Position numbers and translations under genes: made by a program. Shown one piece after another: positions 18,267-25,609 of a DNA stretch of 64,000 nucleotides. Each line of letters opens with the position of its first letter. Within the stretch, counting starts at the first letter, position 1. This stretch comes from Chryseobacterium gleum (GTDB lineage: Bacteria > Bacteroidota > Bacteroidia > Flavobacteriales > Weeksellaceae). The notes beneath the pieces were generated by a model that saw only the letters and a list, made by a program, of their open reading frames with translations, was not told the origin of the DNA and searched no databases. The stretch is from contig NZ_LR134289.1 of NCBI RefSeq assembly GCF_900636535.1, forward strand, positions 3,489,001 through 3,553,000, in the 5' to 3' direction.

Positions 18267-18603
18267 GTTAATTTTCTTTTTTAAATGTTTGGTTTTATCT
18301 CAATTCAAATAAAACCTTTTTCTAAATCTTCCTTTATTCCTTATATAAGGTTATTCAATTTCATCATAGATTCTTTCCGTATATCATCAGAAATTATCTT
18401 TCGGTTTGCTAACAACGGGAGCTTTAGTTTTGTATAAATTTAATACAATTCTGGAGAAGAAAAGAGAAAAACCTTCTGTTAAATATGTTTCCAATATAAA
18501 AAAGGCTTTAGAGAATAATAGAGTGTTATTTCTATTGGACACTGCAAATGTACGAATAAAAAATAAATAAGGCTTGTAAATGATTTACAAGCCTTATTAT
18601 ATA
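18267..18603. other. Intergenic region upstream of rnr
   Basis: There is no coding signal. It contains the rpiB terminator at 18566-18598 and, presumably, the rnr promoter. The remainder is low-complexity AT-rich DNA. Confidence 0.6.
18566..18598 (-). terminator. Terminator of rpiB
   Basis: A perfect 15-bp stem (18566-18580 with 18584-18598) and a 3-base loop, six bases after the rpiB stop on the minus strand, with A/T-rich flanks. Confidence 0.85.
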
Positions 18604-19038
18604 TTAGCAAAATGCAATTTTATCAACTCTGTTCTGGTGTCTTCCGCCTTCAAAGTCTGTAGAAAGAAATTTATCTACAATTTCAATGGCCAGTTCCTTT
18701 GATATAAATCTCGCCGGTATCGAAATCATGTTGGCATCATTATGCTGTCTTGCCAGCGTTGCAATCTCCGGCATCCAGCAAAGTGCACATCTAATTTTCT
18801 GATGTTTGTTGGCAGTGATCTGAACTCCGTTTCCGCTTCCACAGAACAAAATTCCCAGTTCATTTTCTCCGTTTTCCACAGAAGTTGCGGCAGGGTGTAC
18901 AAAGTCCGGATAATCCACACTGTTTGTGGAAAACGTTCCAAAATCCTGAACTTCAAAATGTTCTGAAAGGTAGTTTTTAACAATCTCCTTATATTCATAG
19001 CCTGCATGGTCCGCTGCAACAGCAATTTTTCTTTTCAT
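18604..19038 (-). CDS. rpiB: Ribose-5-phosphate isomerase B
   Basis: A 144-residue protein of the RpiB/LacAB fold. Motifs are AADHAGYEYKEIV at the N-terminus (Asp and His contact the phosphate sugar), SVDYPDFVHP, and FCGSGNGVQITANKHQKIRC, which holds the anion-binding loop. The active-site Cys occurs in CALCW. It interconverts ribose-5-phosphate and ribulose-5-phosphate in the pentose phosphate pathway. It is monocistronic, ended by the 15-bp hairpin, and divergent from pgk across a 644-base spacer. Confidence 0.95.
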   Translation of the reverse strand: MKRKIAVAADHAGYEYKEIVKNYLSEHFEVQDFGTFSTNSVDYPDFVHPAATSVENGENELGILFCGSGNGVQITANKHQKIRCALCWMPEIATLARQHNDANMISIPARFISKELAIEIVDKFLSTDFEGGRHQNRVDKIAFC

Positions 19039-19135
19039 AATACTCTTATTAAGCTTTTTTAGATTCTATTTCCTTACAAAGGTAAGAATAATAACAATTC
19101 GTGTTAGTAAACCGGGAGTTAATTGTGAAAAGGTC

Positions 19136-19322
19136 TGTGAATAACTGTGGAAAACTTTTATCAACTTTCTATTTTTAAAGATCAATTTATTTCGTAATAG
19201 AAAACGTTTCCGCAAAATTTAACCACAACTTTCCAGATGTTTTCTTCAGCTATCCCCAGTCTTTTCCATAATAAAATAACTAAGAATGGCATCATTTCAA
19301 AGTTATCAACATTTGTTAATAA
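19136..19322. promoter_or_regulatory. Cluster of DnaA-box-like 9-mers (candidate origin or DnaA regulatory region)
   Basis: TGTGAATAA at 19136-19144 is an exact complement of TTATTCACA. TGTGGAAAA at 19146-19154 (complement TTTTCCACA) has one mismatch. TTATCAACA at 19303-19311 and TGTTAATAA at 19314-19322 form a head-to-head pair, each with one mismatch. Perfect parS sites lie 3.8 and 5.8 kb away. These observations suit an origin-proximal DnaA-binding region, but box statistics in AT-rich DNA are weak and no dnaA gene is in the window. Confidence 0.35.
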
Positions 19323-19541
19323 GTGTGTGAAACAGCGGGTTTACAAGGATTTATATTGTGAGTTAAATATGAATTGAATAAAAGTTGAGTGTTACCAACT
19401 TTTAGCCTGAAACTTATCCCCGAAACTAACAACACTCAACAACAACTACATTATTCTTTTTTTTAAAAGAGAAAAAATTGTTGATTAATGGGTGATTGGG
19501 TTCGGGGAAAGTTTTTGAAAACTTTTATTTTAATCAAAGTG

Positions 19542-19568
19542 TTGAAAAAGTTTAAAACCTTACATTTG
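19542..19568 (+). promoter_or_regulatory. Promoter of pgk
   Basis: TACATTTG at 19561-19568 is a perfect Bacteroidota -7 box. A TTG lies at 19542-19544, giving a 16-base spacer that is slightly short. The leader to the pgk ATG is about 110 bases. Confidence 0.45.
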
Positions 19569-19682
19569 TGAAACAAAAATTCAGTGAAATTTATGAAATT
19601 GCTCTTGCGAGATTTTACCGGAAGCTAGAACGGATTTTGAGCACGGCGGTTTCATAAGGCTTAGAAAAAAATAAATCTATTT

Positions 19683-20873
19683 ATGAAAACAATCAATGAT
19701 CTTAATTTTAAAGATAAGAAGGCTCTGGTAAGAGTGGACTTCAATGTTCCGCAGGATGATCAACTGAAAGTGACAGACAATACAAGAATTGTTGCTGTAA
19801 AACCTACAGTGGATAAGATCCTTAATGATGGTGGTTCTGTCATCTTAATTACCCACCTGGGAAGACCAAAGGGTGAGGTTAAAGATGAATTTTCTCTTAA
19901 ACATATAGTAGGCGAAGTTTCCAATGTCTTAGGACGTGAAGTAAAGTTTGTTGATGAATGTATCGGTGAAAAAGCAGAGCAGGCTGCAGCTGAACTGAAA
20001 CCAGGAGAGATCTTGTTGCTGGAAAATGTACGTTTTCATAATGAAGAAGAGAAAGGTGATGCTGCTTTTGCAGAGAAACTTGCTAAGCTTGGAGATGCTT
20101 ATGTAAATGATGCATTTGGTACTGCACACAGGGCTCATGCTTCCACAGCAGTAATTGCACAGTATTTTCCATCAACTAAATATTTCGGTTTACTGATGGC
20201 TAAGGAGCTTCAGGCAATCGATAAAGTATTAAAAAGTGGTGAAAGACCGGTTACAGCTATTTTAGGAGGATCTAAAGTTTCAACTAAAATTACCATTATA
20301 GAAAATATACTTCCGGCAGTAGACAATCTGATCATTGGAGGAGGTATGGCATTTACCTTTATTAAGGCTCTTGGAGGAAAAATCGGAAATTCTCTTGTTG
20401 AAGAAGACAAGCTTCCTTTAGCTCTAGAGATTTTGGGTAAAGCTAAGGAGCATAAAGTGAAAGTTTATCTTCCGTCTGATACAATTATTGCTGAAAGTTT
20501 TAGTAATGATGCGGAAAGAAAAGAAGCTGATATCTATGCAATTCCTGAAGGATGGATGGGACTTGATGCAGGGCACAAATCTAGAGATCAGTTCAATGAT
20601 GTATTGTTAAATTCAAGAACTATTCTTTGGAATGGACCAATTGGAGTTTTCGAGATGTCAAACTTTGCGGGTGGAACTGTTGCCTTAGGTGATAGTATTG
20701 CTGAAGCAACTAAGCTTGGTGCCTTCTCTTTAGTTGGAGGTGGGGACAGTGTTGCATTCGTTAAGCAATTTGGGTATGCTGATAAAGTAAGTTATGTTTC
20801 TACTGGAGGCGGAGCAATGCTTGAAAGTCTTGAAGGGCTAGAGTTACCAGGTGTAGCTGCAATCAACAATTAA
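19683..20873 (+). CDS. pgk: Phosphoglycerate kinase
   Basis: A 396-residue glycolytic enzyme converting 1,3-bisphosphoglycerate and ADP to 3-phosphoglycerate and ATP. The substrate-binding motif RVDFNVP lies at residues 17-23, then [19 protein letters not shown], the hinge and nucleotide region [19 protein letters not shown] and WNGPIGVFE, and the C-terminal GGGDSV loop. It is monocistronic, with its own promoter and a strong terminator. Confidence 0.98.
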   Translation: MKTINDLNFKDKKALVRVDFNVPQDDQLKVTDNTRIVAVKPTVDKILNDGGSVILITHLGRPKGEVKDEFSLKHIVGEVSNVLGREVKFVDECIGEKAEQAAAELKPGEILLLENVRFHNEEEKGDAAFAEKLAKLGDAYVNDAFGTAHRAHASTAVIAQYFPSTKYFGLLMAKELQAIDKVLKSGERPVTAILGGSKVSTKITIIENILPAVDNLIIGGGMAFTFIKALGGKIGNSLVEEDKLPLALEILGKAKEHKVKVYLPSDTIIAESFSNDAERKEADIYAIPEGWMGLDAGHKSRDQFNDVLLNSRTILWNGPIGVFEMSNFAGGTVALGDSIAEATKLGAFSLVGGGDSVAFVKQFGYADKVSYVSTGGGAMLESLEGLELPGVAAINN

Positions 20874-20895
20874 TACAAAATAAAATAAATATTTT

Positions 20896-20927
20896 AAAGC
20901 CTGCTAATTATATTAGCAGGCTTTTTT
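20896..20927 (+). terminator. Terminator of pgk
   Basis: A perfect 13-bp stem (20896-20908 with 20912-20924), a TAT loop and a run of seven T residues. Confidence 0.92.
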
Positions 20928-22153
20928 TATCTCCGTAACCTGAAGAAAATCCTTTATTCATCGGTAATTCTAATGTATTTTAGATATAACTTATGGTTAT
21001 ATAAAGACATTTTTATTTCTTTATCAATTATTTGTGTTCTATTGAAATTTCTTTGTCTGTATTTTTCTCTGTAATTCTGTAATTTCAAAAATTTCTTCCT
21101 GTTGTTTATTGGCTTTTTTTGAAAATATATGGCTCGATTTTCACCAGAGTGTTGTCAATGAAAGATCCATTTTTTAGAAACATTTATTATGCTTTCATTG
21201 CGATTTTTTTCTGGTATATGCTCTAGGGTGAGATTAGCCTGATCAATTATTGTAAAGGATCAACTTTGATTCCTGATTTTATAATCCATAACCTTAAACA
21301 GAGCAATTCTTTATTTGTTTCTGGAAATAATTTAAATGTATTTCTTATAAGTAATTTATATTTATTTTATTTCATATATGTGTGAGTATGTTGTATTATA
21401 TTGATTATCAATTAATAAACCTATTTTTATTTAATTTATTTTAATTTTTATATAGTATTAAGTAATTTAAAATGAATAGGTTATAAAGTTATTTATCTAA
21501 TTTGCAGTAAGAATGAATTCTAAAACAAATGTTGAGATATTTTAGTATTGACTTTTTATTTTGATAGTACTTTCAAATTGCTTCTACTGATTTTTAGGTT
21601 TTGATCTGCAATTTTATTTTGAAAGATTTCCAGCATGATCATTTTTCTTTATATTTAAAATGAATCCGGAATAAGATGTTAGGCTCTGCTTAAAAATTCA
21701 GATAAGGGAGTAGGGGAGCTTTATATTTTATTTGTCTTATATCTCCGGTTATTTTCTATTGGACACAGATATAAAGATAGAGGATATTTGCCTGTCTGGC
21801 AATTTTCATTAGGTATACTGAAAAATCGCCTTTCATTAATGTAGCAAAAATTGCATTTCTATATTCAAATGAGTTATTTTACATTATTATATTTTTTATT
21901 GGAAATTATCCTTGTTTTTGTACGAATTCAAATTGTAAAAACCATTTTTTTTGTTTTTTTTTGACTTTTTGAGACTGTATTAAATTTACAGGTAGTAAAG
22001 TCAAATCTGAATACGTTTACAAAAGAATTGTTTTTTGAATTTTTAAAATGGAGTAGGGGAGAGCCTTACTAAATTTCAATGGAGAGTTCAATGAACCAAA
22101 ATTATTTTAGTTAAGACTTCAAGAACCAAAAAAATGAGCTTACATAAAAATTA
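20928..22153. other. Long gene-free, very AT-rich region
   Basis: More than 1.2 kb holds no credible reading frame on either strand. The composition is more AT-rich than the surroundings, with long T tracts (for example 21945-21965). The 11-mer GAGTAGGGGAG occurs twice (21708-21718 and 22051-22061). I see no tRNA, no clear transposase remnant and no inverted-repeat ends. Its position between pgk and the parS-flanked mnmG makes an unwinding region of a replication origin, or a decayed gene, possible. Confidence 0.5.
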
Positions 22154-22190
22154 AAAACTCAGAGATTTTTCCCCTGAGTTTTATTTTTTA
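22154..22190. terminator. Bidirectional-type terminator of the methyltransferase gene
   Basis: AAAACTCAG (22154-22162) pairs with CTGAGTTTT (22174-22182) around an 11-base loop, with T-rich runs on both strands. It lies about 60 bases after the stop of the minus-strand methyltransferase gene. Confidence 0.7.
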
Positions 22191-22240
22191 ATCAAAAACG
22201 CTGAAAAATGACCTTCATAAATGGGTCAAAAATCGATTTT

Positions 22241-23062
22241 CTATCTTTTTTCGATAATGTATATCAAACTAGAAAATTCGTTCGAAAATAACGCCTTTAC
22301 GTTGGAAATCGTTCCGTAGATCACTGCTTTTAGCCAAAATAGGGGTGATTTTTTGTATTTTTCGCTCAGCATGGAGATGTAGTAGGAGTCAAGAACTAAA
22401 GGTTTTATTTTTCTTAATTTCCAGTCGCGGTTTTTTGAAATTAAATTTTCCATTCCATTTTTTGAGAAGTGATAGATGTGCCTCGGCACATCATAAGCAG
22501 CCCAGTATTCTTTATAATGTTTTGCATCATATGAAGTAGGGTTGGGAACAGCGATAACAAGAAGTCCTTTTTCTTTTAATTTGGTATGAAAAATATTCAG
22601 CATCTCGTTCTGGTTCTCAATATGCTCAAATACATGCCATAGTGTAATAGCATCCAGGCTGTTTTCTTCAATCTTATTAATGTCATCCACAATGGAAGCT
22701 TTGGTTATTTTTCCCTGTGCAGCTTTTCTTGCATCCGCATCCGGTTCAAAACCGAAAGTCTCAAAATCATTTTCAATATATTTTACAAATTCTCCGGCTC
22801 CGCATCCGTAATCCAGAACATTTGAACCTTTTTTGATTCTGTCTACCAGTATGTTTTTTTTGTACTGAAGATTGAAAGACTGAAGAAACTTGTAGAGTTT
22901 TTCTTTTAAGCTTCCGGAATCCTGGTGATGAGAAATGTAATCTTCGCTTTCATAATATCTTGAAATGTCAGATGGAATAGGGGAGGTTTTGAAGACTCCT
23001 TTTGTTTCTGTTTCTTTAATTTCAAATATTTCCTGTGAAAGAAAATGATCTTTTATTTTCAT
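22241..23062 (-). CDS. Class I SAM-dependent methyltransferase
   Basis: A 273-residue Methyltransf_23-type protein. An N-terminal extension of about 80 residues precedes the SAM-binding motif VLDYGCGAGEFVKYI (about 86-100), an acidic motif II (ETFGFEPDADA), and LWHVFEHIENQNEML. The substrate is unknown; the C-terminal region suits modification of a cell-envelope sugar or quinone-like molecule, but nothing here decides it. It follows mnmG on the minus strand, with a parS site between them. Confidence 0.85.
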   Translation of the reverse strand: MKIKDHFLSQEIFEIKETETKGVFKTSPIPSDISRYYESEDYISHHQDSGSLKEKLYKFLQSFNLQYKKNILVDRIKKGSNVLDYGCGAGEFVKYIENDFETFGFEPDADARKAAQGKITKASIVDDINKIEENSLDAITLWHVFEHIENQNEMLNIFHTKLKEKGLLVIAVPNPTSYDAKHYKEYWAAYDVPRHIYHFSKNGMENLISKNRDWKLRKIKPLVLDSYYISMLSEKYKKSPLFWLKAVIYGTISNVKALFSNEFSSLIYIIEKR

Positions 23063-23154
23063 TGAAGTAAATATCTTTTATATGATAAAAAAATTAAGAT
23101 ATTCATAAGTCTTTTATGCTTGTAAATACCTTAATTTTTGTTTTTATTTTTTGA

Positions 23155-23170
23155 TGTTTCACGTGAAACA
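23155..23170. promoter_or_regulatory. parS site 1 (ParB/Spo0J binding)
   Basis: TGTTTCACGTGAAACA is a perfect 16-bp palindrome identical to the chromosomal parS consensus bound by ParB. It lies just after the mnmG stop codon. Chromosomal parS sites cluster near the replication origin and nucleate ParB-CTP clamps for chromosome segregation. Confidence 0.9.
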
Positions 23171-23175
23171 TTTTT

Positions 23176-25038
23176 TTAACGTCCCAGATATACTAATAGA
23201 ACATTGATATCGGCTGGAGAAACTCCACTTATTCTTCCAGCTTGTGCAATTGTTTTTGGACGTACATTAGACATCTTCTGTTTAGCTTCTGCAGAAAGGC
23301 TTGAAAGTTTGCTATAATCAAAGTCTTCAGGAATTTTAATATTTTCCAAACGATTTAATTTAGCAACATTTTCTTTTTCTTTCTCAATATATCCTTTGTA
23401 TTTGATATTAATCTCTGCCTGCTCTCTGACTTCATCGCTATATTGCTCAGAAACTTCTTTAATGAAATCAATTTCATCCAGTTTTTCTAATGTCATATTA
23501 GGTCTGGTAAGGATTTGAGCTGCTCTGTAAGCCTGATCTACTGGACTGCTTTCAATAGATTCCAGAACTGGGTTGATAATACCTGGTTTTAAAGAAGTTT
23601 CGCGAAGAAACTCTTCAAGTGATTGGCTTTCAGATACTTTAGTTTCTACACGTCTTAATCTGTCTTCTTTTGCCAATCCAAGATTGAACGCCTTTTCTGT
23701 TAAACGGATATCTGCGTTATCCTGTCTGAGTAGAAGTCTGTATTCGGCACGTGAAGTAAACATTCTGTAAGGTTCTTCAGTTCCTTTTGTAATCAAATCG
23801 TCAATCAAAACTCCGATATACGCTTCATCCCGGTTCAGGATAAATTCATCTTTTTCGTGAACTTTATTGTGAGCATTAATTCCTGCAATTAAACCTTGAC
23901 CGGCTGCTTCTTCATATCCGGTTGTTCCGTTGATCTGACCTGCGAAATATAAATTATCGATTATTTTCGTCTCAAGTGTGTGCTTTAATTGGGTAGGAGG
24001 GAAGTAATCATATTCAATAGCATAACCAGGGCGGAAAACTTTTACGTTTTCAAATCCCGGAATGTGTTTCATTGCTTTGATCTGTACATCCTCCGGAAGA
24101 GAAGAGCTGAATCCATTGACGTAGATTTCAACAGTTTTCCATCCTTCCGGCTCTACGAAAAGCTGGTGTCTGTTTCTCTCTGCAAAACGGTTAATTTTAT
24201 CTTCTATACTTGGGCAATATCTTGGACCTAAGCTTTGGATTGTACCGTTGAACATTGGACTTCTGTCGAAGCCTTCTCTTAAAATGTCGTGTACTGTTTC
24301 GTTAGTATATACAATATGGCAGCTTAATTGTTTTGTCAGTTTCGGTGTATCGAGATAGCTGAACTTTTGAGGATTTTGATCTCCTTTCTGTTCTTCCATT
24401 TTTGAATAATCCAGACTTCTTCCGTCCACTCTCGGTGGAGTACCGGTTTTCATTCTTCCTGCTTCGAAACCTAAAGTGACCAATTGTTCTGTAATTCCAA
24501 AAGCTCTTGGTTCACCCATTCTTCCTCCGCCTAATTGTTTATCTCCGACGTGAATTAAACCGTTAAGAAAAGTTCCGTTGGTAAGAACTACAGATCTTCC
24601 TTTGATTTCAATTCCTAAAGAGGTAACCACTCCGGTTACTTTATTATTTTCAATAATCAGTTGCTTCACCATATCCTGAAAGAAATCAAGATTAGGAGTA
24701 TTCTCTAATGCCAGTCTCCATTCTTCGGCGAAAAGCATTCTATCATTCTGGGTTCTCGGAGACCACATCGCAGGACCTTTTGAAAGATTCAGCATCTTGA
24801 ATTGGATAGCAGATTTGTCTGCCACAATTCCGGAATATCCTCCCATCGCATCAATCTCTCTTACGATCTGTCCTTTTGCGATTCCGCCCATTGCCGGGTT
24901 GCAGCTCATCTGTCCGATGGTCTGCATATTCATTGTAATAAGTAAAGTTTTAGAACCGAGGTTGGCTGCTGCTGCTGCTGCTTCACAACCTGCGTGTCCG
25001 GCACCTACTACTATTACATCATATATTTCTGAAATCAT
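23176..25038 (-). CDS. mnmG: tRNA uridine-5-carboxymethylaminomethyl synthase MnmG (GidA)
   Basis: A 620-residue FAD enzyme. The Rossmann motif VVGAGHAGCEAAAAAANLG (residues 9-27), SCNPAMGGIAKG, GTFLNGLIHVG, the central TGTPPRVDG, FAGQINGTTGYEEAAGQG and the C-terminal helical domain are all present. With MnmE it installs the cmnm5 group on U34 of certain tRNAs. MnmE is not in the window. In many bacteria mnmG lies beside the replication origin; here it is framed by two parS sites, one 6 bases past its stop and one about 46 bases before its start. Confidence 0.98.
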   Translation of the reverse strand: MISEIYDVIVVGAGHAGCEAAAAAANLGSKTLLITMNMQTIGQMSCNPAMGGIAKGQIVREIDAMGGYSGIVADKSAIQFKMLNLSKGPAMWSPRTQNDRMLFAEEWRLALENTPNLDFFQDMVKQLIIENNKVTGVVTSLGIEIKGRSVVLTNGTFLNGLIHVGDKQLGGGRMGEPRAFGITEQLVTLGFEAGRMKTGTPPRVDGRSLDYSKMEEQKGDQNPQKFSYLDTPKLTKQLSCHIVYTNETVHDILREGFDRSPMFNGTIQSLGPRYCPSIEDKINRFAERNRHQLFVEPEGWKTVEIYVNGFSSSLPEDVQIKAMKHIPGFENVKVFRPGYAIEYDYFPPTQLKHTLETKIIDNLYFAGQINGTTGYEEAAGQGLIAGINAHNKVHEKDEFILNRDEAYIGVLIDDLITKGTEEPYRMFTSRAEYRLLLRQDNADIRLTEKAFNLGLAKEDRLRRVETKVSESQSLEEFLRETSLKPGIINPVLESIESSPVDQAYRAAQILTRPNMTLEKLDEIDFIKEVSEQYSDEVREQAEINIKYKGYIEKEKENVAKLNRLENIKIPEDFDYSKLSSLSAEAKQKMSNVRPKTIAQAGRISGVSPADINVLLVYLGR

Positions 25039-25084
25039 TTTTATCTCGCTTGTTTTAAGCTTTAAACCTTATCTTTATAACCAA

Positions 25085-25100
25085 TGTTTCACGTGAAACA
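25085..25100. promoter_or_regulatory. parS site 2 (ParB/Spo0J binding)
   Basis: A second perfect TGTTTCACGTGAAACA palindrome, upstream of the mnmG start and about 1.93 kb from the first. Two identical 16-mers of this type within 2 kb cannot be chance. Confidence 0.9.
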
Positions 25101-25185
25101 TTTTTGGAGAATGCACTCTAGGTAAATGTATATTGTTGCTAGAATAGAGTACTTTAGATATGGGACTTTAAGTGATTGTTCAATT

Positions 25186-25605
25186 TTAAAACTTTAAATT
25201 CCTGTATTTATCCAGGTACAGATCTTCCATTCTCCGCATCTCTTTTTCTTCCTCTTCCGTCTTGTCTTTGTAGCCTGCCAGATGTAAAATTCCGTGGGCT
25301 AAAACCCTTCTTAATTCTTCTTCATAATCTCGGGAAAGGGTAGAGGCGTTATCAGAAATGCGCTGCAAAGATACGAAAATCTCAGCGCTTATTGTCTTCC
25401 CTTTTACATAATCAAAAGTGATGATGTCTGTATAATAATCATGCTGTAAATAATCCTGATTGATCTTAAGAAGATATTCATCATCACAAAAAATGTAATT
25501 GATTTCTCCTAGTTTTTTTCCTTCTGAAAGAATAAGGTCTTCCAGCCATTTTTTGTAATCTGTACTTACTGACTCCGGTAAGTTTTCGTAAAAGAACTGT
25601 ATCAT
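25186..25605 (-). CDS. ybeY: Endoribonuclease YbeY (rRNA maturation factor)
   Basis: A 139-residue metalloprotein that acts in 16S rRNA 3' maturation and 70S ribosome quality control. The signature HGILHLAGYKD lies near residues 108-118. The usual motif is HGxLHLxGYDH; here the third metal-binding His is replaced by Asp, a change I believe is usual among Bacteroidota homologues. The LRRVLAH helix and the RRMEDLYLDKY tail agree with the family. The gene lies 4 bases downstream of the patatin-like gene. Confidence 0.93.
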   Translation of the reverse strand: MIQFFYENLPESVSTDYKKWLEDLILSEGKKLGEINYIFCDDEYLLKINQDYLQHDYYTDIITFDYVKGKTISAEIFVSLQRISDNASTLSRDYEEELRRVLAHGILHLAGYKDKTEEEEKEMRRMEDLYLDKYRNLKF

Positions 25606-25609
25606 TTTT

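Larger units (their letters stand above)
19039..19682. other. Intergenic region with DnaA-box-like cluster between rpiB and pgk
   Basis: This 644-base gap has no ORF of note. Between 19136 and 19322 it contains several 9-mers close to the DnaA box TTATNCACA, listed separately, followed by AT-rich tracts near 19450-19560. The pgk promoter lies at its right end. The size and composition are unusual for two housekeeping genes. Confidence 0.55.

Noticed and set aside
20928-22153. A decayed insertion sequence or transposase remnant in the gene-free block
   Set aside because: Conceptual translations in all frames gave no recognisable DDE or IS segment, and no terminal inverted repeats were seen.
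21990-22190. A small RNA (for example a 6S-like RNA) ending at the hairpin at 22154-22182
   Set aside because: A TTGACTTTTTGAGAC-like sequence lies upstream and about 185 bases follow it, but the hairpin is fully explained as the terminator of the minus-strand methyltransferase gene, and I could not fold a convincing 6S bubble.
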